Source: Bacillus sp. M6-12 (GTDB taxonomy: Bacteria > Bacillota > Bacilli > Bacillales > DSM-1321). Taken from it: 38,164 nt of DNA. This document shows positions 9,767-17,152 of the stretch, piece by piece. Within the stretch, counting starts at the first letter, position 1, and each line of letters begins with the position of its first letter. The notes below the pieces were generated by a model. The model saw only the letters and a program-made list of their open reading frames with translations. It was not told the DNA's origin and did not search any database. The position numbers and the translations under genes were made by a program. Location: positions 1 to 38,164 of the forward strand of contig NZ_PGVF01000002.1 in assembly GCF_002860285.1 (NCBI RefSeq). Reading direction: 5' to 3'.

Positions 9767-9780
9767 AGAACGTTTGTTCG
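9767..9780 (-). promoter_or_regulatory. candidate LexA/DinR SOS box upstream of addB
   Basis: On the minus strand the sequence is CGAACAAACGTTCT. It keeps the GAAC-N4-GTTC core and fits the Bacillus LexA consensus CGAACRNRYGTTYC at every position but the last. It lies about 110 bp before the addB start. No clear -35/-10 pair could be fixed beside it, so repression is inferred from the box alone. Confidence 0.55.
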
Positions 9781-9852
9781 TAATAAAATTTTAACATTAA
9801 ACTGCTTACTTGTCGTGTTTTCAGAAACAAAAAACTACATACAAAAAAATAA

Positions 9853-9878
9853 AAACCCTGTCTATCTTGACAGAGTTT
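9853..9878 (-). terminator. intrinsic terminator of the signal peptidase gene
   Basis: On the minus strand AAACTCTGTC pairs with GACAGGGTTT across six bases, with one mismatch, and runs into TTATTTTTTT. It lies about 100 bp past the signal peptidase stop codon and stops reading toward addB. Confidence 0.7.
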
Positions 9879-9975
9879 CCACTGATTTTCCATAGGGATT
9901 TACAGGATATTTCTTCAGAAACCTCTTGGTATAAGAAACTATATCCTGCTTTAATTTAAACCACTTCTGAAGGCT

Positions 9976-10527
9976 TTACATATCCAGATTAAATTCATCC
10001 AGCGGCCAGTATTTCACGTCCACTCTTCCGACTACCTTATCGATCGGTACAAATCCGAAATGTCTGCTATCAAGGCTGACAAGCCGGTTGTCGCCCATTA
10101 CAAATAATTCCCCTTCAGGAACCGTTTCTGCACTAGTCAGCTCCTCGAGAGTAAAGTCTCCGGTCAGTTTTTGGCCTAGAATCGGGCGTTCATATTCATC
10201 CAGATACTCTTCACGATATCTATTTCCGTTAATGAATAAATGATCATCGGCATACGTAATTTTATCACCGGGAAGCCCAATCACCCTTTTGACATAATCC
10301 TCTTTTTTGCGATGAAAAATGATGACATCAAACCGTTTTATTTCTCCCAGCCGATAACCGATTTTATTTACCACAAGCTTATTGCCGCTTTCGAGTGTCG
10401 GCCTCATCGAGTCACCTTCAACTTCATAGCTGGAAAAGAAAAAGGTGCGAATGAAAATAAATAAAACAAATAATATAATTGCAGTTTTTACCCATTCCCC
10501 TATCGGTGCTGTTCGCTTCTGTCCCAT
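9976..10527 (-). CDS. lepB: type I signal peptidase
   Basis: 183 aa. It is membrane-anchored and cleaves signal peptides from exported proteins outside the membrane. One N-terminal membrane segment (about residues 15-33) is followed by the catalytic serine in GDSMRPTL (Ser40). The catalytic lysine is in YVKRVIGLPGD (Lys80), and the conserved box MGDNR...SLDSRHFG follows. Ser-Lys spacing of 40 matches Bacillus SipS-type enzymes. The start ATG has GGAGG upstream. In B. subtilis the neighbour of yhjE is sipV, and this gene sits in the same place, so it is probably that paralogue, although its length is closer to SipS or SipT. Confidence 0.93.
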   Translation of the reverse strand: MGQKRTAPIGEWVKTAIILFVLFIFIRTFFFSSYEVEGDSMRPTLESGNKLVVNKIGYRLGEIKRFDVIIFHRKKEDYVKRVIGLPGDKITYADDHLFINGNRYREEYLDEYERPILGQKLTGDFTLEELTSAETVPEGELFVMGDNRLVSLDSRHFGFVPIDKVVGRVDVKYWPLDEFNLDM

Positions 10528-10737
10528 TTTTTGTTTGCCTCCATCATAAGAGGAAGAACGGCTATTAAAAGGGTGCCGGTTATTAGCCTGTATTTACCTG
10601 TTCGCCGTCCTGAACCCATATCCTCAGTAAGCTGTCCTTTTCTTGGTGTGATTCGCTGCTAAGGTTACTCTTTTTTACTCCTGATCATATTCGGAAGACT
10701 TTTTGAAATGCCCAGCCTTTAAAAAACGTAATCTCTG

Positions 10738-11349
10738 TCAGCCTTTCTCCCTCTGGACACTCTTATTCAATCTTACTTCAACTTGTTTCCCAACATACCA
10801 AAGAACAAAAATAATAAGAAGGACTATAGCGGTCCTGAGCGGTTTATGGATAAGTGAGAAAATATCATAACCGACAAAGCTGATTGTAAAAATCATAACC
10901 ATCTTTCCGGCAGTTACAGCAAGTGCATACTGCAGCGAGCTTATTTTTGAAAGTCCAGCCACCACGTTTACAATGGCTGACGGAGTAAACGGAAAGCAGA
11001 GCAGAAGGAACAAGGGGCCAAATCCATGCCTGTCCACCCAGTCCATCAGCTTTCTAACCTGCCTGCTTTTCTGGAGAAATGACAGAAGCCTTTGCTGTCC
11101 ATACCTTCTGACAATAAAAAAAACAAGCAGAGCACCTGCCACTGATCCCGCCCAGGATATTAAGAATCCGATCCACAGCCCAAAAGCGTTAGCATTTGCC
11201 ATTACAAAAACAAATAACGGCAAAAAAGGCAAGAAAGCCTCCAGCATGGGCAATAATATACCTGGGATTGGACCAAAGGACCGATACTTCTGAATAAGGT
11301 CCATTATATTTTCAAGCGTTATCCATTCCCGTATTACTTCAAAATCCAT
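10738..11349 (-). CDS. yhjE: TVP38/TMEM64 (DedA-related) membrane protein YhjE
   Basis: 203 aa and almost wholly hydrophobic, with about five or six membrane segments. The VTT/SNARE-associated domain features are visible: a GxxxGxxL-like stretch around AGSVAGALLVFFIVRRYG and a re-entrant region FGPLFLLLCFPFTPSAIVNVVAGLSK. Family members are thought to act in lipid scrambling or undecaprenyl-phosphate and lipid transport, but the role of YhjE is unproven. ATG at 11349 follows AAGGAG six bases upstream. It lies upstream of the signal peptidase gene in the same direction, 210 bp away, matching the yhjE-sipV order of B. subtilis. Confidence 0.85.
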   Translation of the reverse strand: MDFEVIREWITLENIMDLIQKYRSFGPIPGILLPMLEAFLPFLPLFVFVMANANAFGLWIGFLISWAGSVAGALLVFFIVRRYGQQRLLSFLQKSRQVRKLMDWVDRHGFGPLFLLLCFPFTPSAIVNVVAGLSKISSLQYALAVTAGKMVMIFTISFVGYDIFSLIHKPLRTAIVLLIIFVLWYVGKQVEVRLNKSVQREKG

Positions 11350-11775
11350 TGTGATCTCCTTAACATAATTTTTCTTTCTACTTATTAAATCGGCCTTCTA
11401 TTTCATTGTACATGTAACATGGCTATTTACAAAGCAGGATCTTAACGGTTCTATTTTGTGTGGAAAAGGGGATGAGCTGGGCCAATTGTTCGGTATAAGA
11501 AAAACTAATTAAATTAAAGGCTCTGTTAACCTTGGCTGTTAAATCAATGTTAGTGTGCCAACTGCTTATTCTTTTTTCCATGCATAGATTGGGAGTCTTG
11601 CTCATGACTGTTTTCTGTTTTAATAATCCCTTTCCCCTTCACCCGTATGATTAATCAATTTCAGCATTAAAATAATCACTTTTGCTTTTTCCTATATAAA
11701 CAGGTTGCACACTAAACGAATTTTTATTACGATATAACCAGAACATATGTTCCTTTTTTAAGAGGGGTTTTTTAA
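11350..11775. other. intergenic region between divergent yhjE and yhjD
   Basis: This 426-bp AT-rich gap holds a promoter-like pair for yhjD at 11705-11733. A 60-codon minus-strand frame at 11423-11605 has no ribosome binding site at a useful distance and no recognisable sequence, so I do not call it. No hairpin terminator or repeat was found. Confidence 0.55.
11705..11733 (+). promoter_or_regulatory. possible sigma-A promoter of yhjD
   Basis: TTGCAC at 11705-11710 and TACGAT at 11728-11733 are separated by 17 bp, and the start codon follows 42 bp further on. The -10 is weak, so a sporulation sigma factor promoter cannot be excluded. Confidence 0.4.
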
Positions 11776-12138
11776 ATGACACGTATTCCTGAGAAAGACC
11801 GCAACATAATTGAACAAGCTATTTACCTTCCTATGGTGATAACGATCTTAAACCGGGACAGGCAAATTTTTGAGAAAAGTCCGTTTAAATTGCGGCAGCC
11901 TTACCTTGACCTTGTAGAAGAAGCCTTAACAGTTGTACAGAAGGATCTTGCCGAAGCAAGAAGGTTTTTAAGGCATGAAAATATTAAAGTAAGTGAAATA
12001 AACCGTGATGAAGCCTTTACAATGTTCTCCTTTATTTATCGGGGTTATGAAGAACATCATAACTACTTCAACCCAAGACTTCGCAATAAAGTGGAGGAAT
12101 TGCTTGGGTATTATCTTATCAAGAGGCTAAAATATTAA
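11776..12138 (+). CDS. yhjD: YhjD-like conserved protein
   Basis: 120 aa, soluble, rich in charged residues and probably mostly helical. It opens MTRIPEKDRNIIEQAIYLPM and contains a conserved-looking FSFIYRGYEEHHNYFNPRLR stretch near the C-terminus. Length, sequence flavour and position beside yhjE match B. subtilis YhjD as I recall it; its molecular function is not known to me. The ribosome binding site is AGAGGGG, about 9 bases before the ATG. It is transcribed alone, away from yhjE. Confidence 0.75.
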   Translation: MTRIPEKDRNIIEQAIYLPMVITILNRDRQIFEKSPFKLRQPYLDLVEEALTVVQKDLAEARRFLRHENIKVSEINRDEAFTMFSFIYRGYEEHHNYFNPRLRNKVEELLGYYLIKRLKY

Positions 12139-12139
12139 A

Positions 12140-12440
12140 AGACTCGCCGATAGACGAGCCTTGAAAAGGTGATGAAAGAGGCGTAGTTGCACTTATGCGG
12201 ATGGAAGGGATGCAACTTTTATCCCATAACTTTATGCTTTCCTATTCGCGCAGAAAACTTACCGATTGGCGAGCCTTGAAAAGACGATGACAGAGGCGTA
12301 GTTGAGGCCCGCGGGATTTGGGTCACACAGACGTTGCCAAATCAAAGGCTGTACATGATTTCAAGTTACAACACTGCGCACTTAGTCTGGGTTCTGCTTT
12401 ATGCGCATGGAAACGATGTGTTATGCTTCCCTATCCGCTA
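12140..12440 (+). repeat. tandem non-coding repeat, two units (family D)
   Basis: Unit 1 starts near 12146 and unit 2 near 12264. Shared blocks in the same order are: GAGCCTTGAAAAG followed by GATGA-AGAGGCGTAGTTG; TTATGCG-ATGGAA-GATG; and TTATGCTT-CCTAT-CGC. Unit 2 carries roughly 90 extra bases (about 12306-12395) between the first and second blocks. There is no long open frame and no transposase. The unit could be an old dispersed repeat or a duplicated structured RNA; I cannot tell which. Confidence 0.5.
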
Positions 12441-12625
12441 AATAAGCGTTCCCCGGTAACAGGTGACGCAGAATATAGAAAGCAGTAAATACAGATAACC
12501 TTTTACAAATATGATAAGTACGGTTTCATATACATAATCTGCTTTAAAAACCGGGGCGTTTAACTGATTTAACTACTGTCTCTATTCAAATCCGATTAAA
12601 ATTCAAACGGGATATTGAGACTAAT
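12441..12625. other. intergenic sequence downstream of comK
   Basis: AT-rich sequence between the family D repeat and the comK stop codon. I see no gene, terminator hairpin or recognisable RNA in it. Confidence 0.4.
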
Positions 12626-13156
12626 TCATCCTTCGGTTTTCTGGCGGGGAAACATATAAAACGATTTTCTCTCCGTTTCCGCTATTCTCTGCACCAGCGT
12701 GGTTTTTAGATGCGCTGTCCGCATCAGCTGGTTTTCAAAAGAGCTGTAAGAGACAGGAAGGCTGATCTTTTTTTGATTTCGGAACGTTATGGAAGTTTCT
12801 GCCGCATCACTCCGGCTGTATGAGGAAATATGTTCGTGAGCAAGCCATACACATTGGGGGCGCGAAGGAGAAATTGTTGGGAAAAAGAAGATAGAACTTG
12901 TCGGATCAATTGCAATTGGTGCTTTGTGAGTGATTTTAATAAGCTTTTTAGTGCCTTCACGTCTTCCATCATAGGAACTTCCAAAATACTGGCAGCTTTT
13001 CTTAATAATGTCCAACGGCCTAAATGGAGAGATGAATTCCTCATTTAATTCATAGATGCGGGTGTATGTTTTACTTCCGTACTGAATGGGCATGAGTATA
13101 AGCGTATAAGGCGTTATTTCATATTCTTCGATCAGGCACTGGTTTCCAGTAGTCAT
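12626..13156 (-). CDS. comK: competence transcription factor ComK
   Basis: 176 aa. ComK is the master activator of DNA uptake genes in Bacillus and binds paired AT-boxes in the minor groove. Diagnostic stretches are SCQYFGSSYDGRREGTKKLIK-type sequence (from about residue 54), KAPIAIDP, FFFPTISPSRPQCVW and LPVSYSSFENQLMRTAHL. It is about 15 residues shorter than B. subtilis ComK (192 aa) and ends soon after FYMFPR (166-171). That segment resembles the MecA-recognition motif (FMLYPK-like) that targets ComK for ClpCP degradation. ATG at 13156 has GAGGAG upstream. It diverges from the IDEAL-domain gene, the arrangement seen in B. subtilis. Confidence 0.93.
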   Translation of the reverse strand: MTTGNQCLIEEYEITPYTLILMPIQYGSKTYTRIYELNEEFISPFRPLDIIKKSCQYFGSSYDGRREGTKKLIKITHKAPIAIDPTSSIFFFPTISPSRPQCVWLAHEHISSYSRSDAAETSITFRNQKKISLPVSYSSFENQLMRTAHLKTTLVQRIAETERKSFYMFPRQKTEG

Positions 13157-13212
13157 ATCTAAACTCCTCTCTAATAACCATGATTTTCCAACAAACCTAT
13201 CATATCATGCAA

Positions 13213-13288
13213 GAAAGCAATTTTGGTTAAATTCACAAAAAATTCAAAATTATATAAACGTATTTCACAATAAGGAAAATAGAATTTA
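13213..13288. promoter_or_regulatory. possible ComK AT-boxes between comK and yhzC
   Basis: The ComK half-site is AAAA-N5-TTTT. Near matches are GAAAGCAATTTTG (13213-13225, two mismatches), AAAATTCAAAATT (13239-13251, two mismatches) and AAAATAGAATTTA (13276-13288, one mismatch). The gaps of 13 and 24 bp do not equal the classical 8, 18 or 31 bp. The region is very AT-rich, so chance matches are likely. Confidence 0.3.
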
Positions 13289-13406
13289 AGCCACCAATAA
13301 CGTAACTCAGGTTATTACATTAAAAAAAATTAATAATTTAAAATTTTCAGTTGAATTTAGCCGCACTCATCCATATACTATTTAAAAGGTCTCAGGGGTG
13401 AGTTTC

Positions 13407-13643
13407 ATGAAACATGAGAAGTCCTATTCGGAACTAACAAAGTCATGTGCAATGAACAAGAAGAAAAGAGAAAATTACATGCAAAATTTAATGATTGATA
13501 TGATCATTACTGAAGCTTTATTAAAGCGAAAGCAGCAGAAGCTTGTAACTGAAATAGATCATGCCCTCGACCAGAAGAACAAGGCCCAATTTATGAAATT
13601 AACCTGTGAATTAAATCAGGTAAATCAGGCATTTGGAAATTAA
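13407..13643 (+). CDS. yhzC: IDEAL-domain small protein (YhzC-like)
   Basis: 78 aa from ATG 13407. The C-terminal half, VTEIDHALDQKNKAQFMKL, matches the IDEAL domain, a short helical motif named after its conserved residues and found in several small Bacillus proteins. The N-terminal half is lysine-rich and probably helical. AGGGGTGA ends five bases before the ATG at 13407, so I prefer it to the in-frame GTG at 13398. It lies divergently next to comK, as yhzC does in B. subtilis. Its function is unknown; the pairing suggests, but does not show, a link to competence. A strong terminator follows. Confidence 0.8.
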   Translation: MKHEKSYSELTKSCAMNKKKRENYMQNLMIDMIITEALLKRKQQKLVTEIDHALDQKNKAQFMKLTCELNQVNQAFGN

Positions 13644-13667
13644 AATCCAATAATCTGCAAAACACGT

Positions 13668-13702
13668 AAAACCCTTGTCAAAGTGATGACAAGGGTTTTT
13701 TT
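13668..13702 (+). terminator. intrinsic terminator of the IDEAL-domain gene
   Basis: A perfect 13-bp stem (AAAACCCTTGTCA, 13668-13680, with 13687-13699) surrounds six bases and ends in a run of seven T. It may also serve the convergent stressosome gene. Confidence 0.88.
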
Positions 13703-13735
13703 AGCGAGTGCTTCATAAGCTTTTCCCTTAAATAT

Positions 13736-14575
13736 CTAATTTTTAAAAAGCTGATTAATCGCCTTTTCCAATGTAGATGTAACGGAAACATTATCAAATG
13801 ACAAACCTAATTGAACAGCTGTCTGGGCAATCTCTGGTCTTAACCCCGAAAGGGTAGAATGCACTCCAAGCAAGTTTAGGCCTTCAATCATCTGAAAAAT
13901 CTGCTGTGCAACCATTGTATCAATCACGACTACTCCAGATAGATCAATAAACAGATGGTTAATGTTCTTTTTTGCACATTGATGCAGAGTATTCTCCAGC
14001 AGAAATTTGGCCCGCGCTGTGTCAATGTCCCCTATGAGAGGAAGCAATGCAGTGTTCTGGTTTAACGATATTACAGGAGCACTTAACTCCCTGATCATTT
14101 CCTGCTGGGCTTCAAGCTGCCTTTGTGAATGTTTAAAATTTTCTTTTGTGAACCATGTCATTACTTCACTAAATAATTTAATAATTGTCTGCGTCCATAA
14201 ATCCACAACATCATTTGAATACTTCCCTGGGTGTAAAGAAACAAACTCCCTGATTAAGTCAAGATATTGCTGCTGTGTCCTGAAGAATTCCTTTAAAATT
14301 AGATGAATAGGTGTTTTTAAATGTTCCCGATCTTGGGCGACAGACAATATCCACTCTTCAAATGTTTCAAAGAATTCGCACTCATCTTCCAAAAAAACTC
14401 GGAAGAATCGTTTGTGAAATTCGTGATTTTGCTTTTTTACTCCTTCAATTATTTCTAAATTGGTTGATGAATATACACCATCATTTCCACTTTTATCCAA
14501 CGACTCGTACCATTGCTCTGTCAGCTGCCACGTTTTATCTGATAAAAACTGATACAATTCTTTATTACGATGCAT
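13736..14575 (-). CDS. rsbRD: RsbR-type stressosome protein (RsbRD-like)
   Basis: 279 aa. The N-terminal half is a helical sensor-like domain (about 1-155). The C-terminal half is a STAS domain (about 160-275) of the RsbR family, which assembles with RsbS into the stressosome that holds RsbT and controls sigma-B. The two threonines phosphorylated by RsbT in this family appear conserved as Thr186 (in LIGDIDTARAK) and Thr220 (in VVVIDTMVAQQI). The N-terminal domain is not globin-like, and the length and pattern resemble YqhA/RsbRD rather than RsbRA. Start ATG has GGTGG upstream. It stands alone with no rsbS or rsbT nearby, as expected for RsbRD. Confidence 0.8.
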   Translation of the reverse strand: MHRNKELYQFLSDKTWQLTEQWYESLDKSGNDGVYSSTNLEIIEGVKKQNHEFHKRFFRVFLEDECEFFETFEEWILSVAQDREHLKTPIHLILKEFFRTQQQYLDLIREFVSLHPGKYSNDVVDLWTQTIIKLFSEVMTWFTKENFKHSQRQLEAQQEMIRELSAPVISLNQNTALLPLIGDIDTARAKFLLENTLHQCAKKNINHLFIDLSGVVVIDTMVAQQIFQMIEGLNLLGVHSTLSGLRPEIAQTAVQLGLSFDNVSVTSTLEKAINQLFKN

Positions 14576-14684
14576 TTTTATCCACCATTACCCCTCGGGA
14601 ATAACAAATCCCGTCATGATATTTTATAAATTTCATTTTAGCAAGAAATTTACAGAACGTATATATGTCACTTACAATTTAAAT

Positions 14685-15950
14685 TTACTCTTTTTCCCGT
14701 TCATATTGCTCTAGGGCGGAAATCCTTTCAAGCATTGGCGGATGGCTGTAGCGGAACAGTTTCACGAGGAATGGAGGGTTCACTTCACTGAGTCCTGCCC
14801 TTGTTAGCTCCTGGAAAGTGCCAATCGCCGATTCGGGATCTTTGGTCATTTCAATCGCATAGCTGTCAGCACGCGCTTCCTGATAGCGGGACACAGCATT
14901 GGACAGCGGTGCGGATGCAAATGAAAGGATGGCTGCAACTAGCAGGAACAGCGGCAGCGAGTCTACACTTTTCACAGAGGAAACCTGCAGCAGCCCGCCC
15001 CACTTGCGTACGGAATAATTCATAACCCTTGATATAAGCCACAGCCCCGCCAAACTTAATAGCAAATATCCTGTTATACCAATATAAATATGCTTTTCAA
15101 CATAATGGGCCATCTCATGAGCCATTATAAATAAAATTTCATCATCTTCAAGTTTGTTAAGCGTAGTATCCCATAGAACTATCCTTGAGTTCGAACCAAC
15201 ACCGGTAACATAGGCATTCAGGGAATTGGTCTTCTCCGCCATGTTCACCTCATACACATGGTCAGCAGGTATTTCAGCCTTATCTGCCATTTCGAGGATC
15301 TGTTTTTCTAGCTTTTTATCTTTTAATGGATAAAAATCATTATAAAGCGGGTCAATTACTACTGGCTGAAGAAACATCATAAAAAAAGAAAAAGGAACAG
15401 ACAAAAGCCATGCATAAAGCCACCATCTTTTTTCACTCTTTTTAATGAGCCAGTAAAGCACAGAGACGATAAGAACCATCAGCCCAAAATTCAGCCAGAA
15501 ATCAATAATTTGATCCTTCATCCAGGAAGAAAATGTCTGTATGGAAATATTATATTTCTTGCTTAAATAGTAACCTAAATATTTAATTGGAAAAGATGCA
15601 ATTAGAGTGATAATGGAAAGCCAGAAAACATAAATAGCGGTTTTCATTATTCTCCATTTTGATGCAGCGGCAGCCCATCTTTCAAAAGTCAGAGATAAGC
15701 CTCCTATCAAGATTAATAAATACAAAAGCCATTCAAAAGGGGTAGATACAAAGAAAAGGAAGTTCCTAATCCTGGAATATTCCTCACTCAGCATAAGCTC
15801 CCGGCCATTCAAAAATGTGGCGGGATCCGCGCTCGTCCCCCTGAAAGCCTCAGGAATGCCTGAATCCCCTCCGAAATATAGATACCAGTATACAGCCAAA
15901 ACAAAAAATAAATAGATAATAATTGCCTGCAAACCTATTTTCCTTCTCAT
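14685..15950 (-). CDS. yhfN: M48 family (Ste24/CAAX-type) membrane metalloprotease YhfN
   Basis: 421 aa. This zinc protease is embedded in the membrane, with about seven hydrophobic segments. The zinc motif HEMAH lies at about residues 278-282, and the third ligand is in the EARADSYAIEM motif further on. The loop NSLNAYVTGVGSNSRIVLWD before the HExxH is typical of the Ste24/HtpX group. I use ATG 15950, with GGGAGG eight bases upstream; TTG at 15953 is in frame. B. subtilis YhfN has about the same length and lies in the same region. The physiological substrate is unknown; relatives act in membrane protein quality control or peptide processing. Confidence 0.88.
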   Translation of the reverse strand: MRRKIGLQAIIIYLFFVLAVYWYLYFGGDSGIPEAFRGTSADPATFLNGRELMLSEEYSRIRNFLFFVSTPFEWLLYLLILIGGLSLTFERWAAAASKWRIMKTAIYVFWLSIITLIASFPIKYLGYYLSKKYNISIQTFSSWMKDQIIDFWLNFGLMVLIVSVLYWLIKKSEKRWWLYAWLLSVPFSFFMMFLQPVVIDPLYNDFYPLKDKKLEKQILEMADKAEIPADHVYEVNMAEKTNSLNAYVTGVGSNSRIVLWDTTLNKLEDDEILFIMAHEMAHYVEKHIYIGITGYLLLSLAGLWLISRVMNYSVRKWGGLLQVSSVKSVDSLPLFLLVAAILSFASAPLSNAVSRYQEARADSYAIEMTKDPESAIGTFQELTRAGLSEVNPPFLVKLFRYSHPPMLERISALEQYEREKE

Positions 15951-16173
15951 CAACTTTTCCTCCCTTCCAGGACAGCCCTATTGTATATTGTAGTAATCGA
16001 AGTTGAGGTTAGAACAAAAAGAAGGCCCTTCGACACTAAAAGTTCAAACAATATTCAATGTTTTTTCTCTTTTCCGGCACCTCCCTCTCATTTCCTAAGG
16101 TATAGTTAAGATATATTCTCAACATCTATATAGCATAAATTTAGTTCCTTACATTAATCATTCGAGGTGAATC

Positions 16174-16761
16174 ATGAAGAAGATATATATTATTTTTTCC
16201 GTCCTGCTGGTAATTGGGGTTAGTTCTGGAATTTATTATTTTACTGAATACCGGCAATCAAAAATGGATTTCCCTAAGGAAGTCGTTATGAAAACACATA
16301 ATGGCGAATCCTACTCTTTTAAAGAATTGCCACCGAAAGTCCGGCTGCTGGAATTTATGTATACAGAATGCCCTGATATTTGCCCTAATACCACATTTCA
16401 AATGAAAAAAATTAGAGATCAGCTGGCCGAGCAAGGGAAATTTGGCAGTGAGGTTGAATTCTTGACCATTACTTTTGATCCCAAAAAGGATACCCAAAAT
16501 ATTTTAAAAAATTATGCAGAGACCTTTGAAATTGATAAATACAACGGATGGGAAGTTCTTCGCGGAACCAATGAAGACACGAAAAAATTAGCCGACAAGT
16601 ATAACTTCCAATACCGTGACCCGGGAACAGGCCAGTTTGTCCATACCAGTGCAACTTACTTGCTTGATCAAAATAACCGTGTAATCGAAGTGTTCGGCAT
16701 GGGTGAAAACAATTTTGATAAAGACAAAGTATATAAAAGAATCATGAAAGAAGTAGAATAG
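16174..16761 (+). CDS. SCO1/SenC family copper chaperone
   Basis: 195 aa. An N-terminal membrane anchor (about residues 4-23) leads to a thioredoxin-fold domain on the outer face. The copper-binding pair is in ECPDICP (Cys66 and Cys70), and the third ligand is His157 in QFVHTSATYLLD. Proteins of this family deliver copper or reducing power to the CuA site of cytochrome c oxidase. ATG at 16174 has GAGGTG seven bases upstream. It is a single-gene unit ending in a 19-bp perfect terminator stem. B. subtilis YpmQ is the closest named relative I can think of, but that gene lies elsewhere, so I give no symbol. Confidence 0.88.
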   Translation: MKKIYIIFSVLLVIGVSSGIYYFTEYRQSKMDFPKEVVMKTHNGESYSFKELPPKVRLLEFMYTECPDICPNTTFQMKKIRDQLAEQGKFGSEVEFLTITFDPKKDTQNILKNYAETFEIDKYNGWEVLRGTNEDTKKLADKYNFQYRDPGTGQFVHTSATYLLDQNNRVIEVFGMGENNFDKDKVYKRIMKEVE

Positions 16762-16772
16762 TTATCTTTGTC

Positions 16773-16817
16773 AAAGAAGAAAAGACCTTGCTTGCCGGCA
16801 AGGTCTTTTCTTCTTTT
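16773..16817. terminator. bidirectional intrinsic terminator
   Basis: A perfect 19-bp stem (arms 16773-16791 and 16798-16816) with a six-base loop lies between the convergent SCO and azlD genes. T-rich tails are present on both strands. Confidence 0.88.
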
Positions 16818-16834
16818 TAAACTTCAATACCCCG

Positions 16835-17152
16835 CTAGAAGGGGAGGAAGTAGGAATACACACTTAGTACAGCTATGGCACCAAGAACTACCACAATTAC
16901 ATTTGCACCAGTGAATGCAATAATAATGGCTGATGCAGCTCCGATAACTCCATAAAGCATATCACCCTGGATGAACAAAATTCCGGGGAATATGAGTGCC
17001 CCAAGTGTAGCAAATGGTATATTTTTTAGAACTCCCTGGACAAAAGGCGGCAATTCTTTTCCTTTAAACAGAACAAAAGGAAGCATCCGCGGCAAATAAG
17101 TTACTACAGCCATTCCTAGTATCATCAGCGCGATCGTACTATTCATGCCCAT
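16835..17152 (-). CDS. azlD: AzlD branched-chain amino acid exporter subunit
   Basis: 105 aa, with about three or four membrane segments and the family-typical opening TYLPRMLPFVLFKGKELPPFVQGVLKNIP. AzlC and AzlD together export branched-chain amino acids in Bacillus; overexpression gives 4-azaleucine resistance. The start ATG overlaps the last 14 bases of azlC, so translation is coupled. No AzlB regulator is present here, and no T-box or Lrp site was recognised. Confidence 0.88.
   Translation of the reverse strand: MGMNSTIALMILGMAVVTYLPRMLPFVLFKGKELPPFVQGVLKNIPFATLGALIFPGILFIQGDMLYGVIGAASAIIIAFTGANVIVVVLGAIAVLSVYSYFLPF

Larger units (their letters stand above)
9658..9975. other. intergenic region between addB and signal peptidase gene
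   Basis: This 318-bp gap holds the SOS-box candidate (9767-9780), the signal peptidase terminator (9853-9878) and a second hairpin with arms 9903-9915 and 9933-9948. The hairpin arms CAGGATAT-TTCTT and AAGAA-ACT-ATATCCTG carry a 3-base bulge. I see no additional gene. Confidence 0.6.

Noticed and set aside
11423..11605. 60-codon minus-strand frame between yhjE and yhjD
   Set aside because: The only ribosome-binding-like sequence is over 20 bases away, and the product looks random.
12160..12310. Lysine riboswitch (L-box) in the tandem repeat
   Set aside because: GATGA-AGAGGCG recalls the L-box start, but the later conserved blocks are absent and no lysine gene follows.
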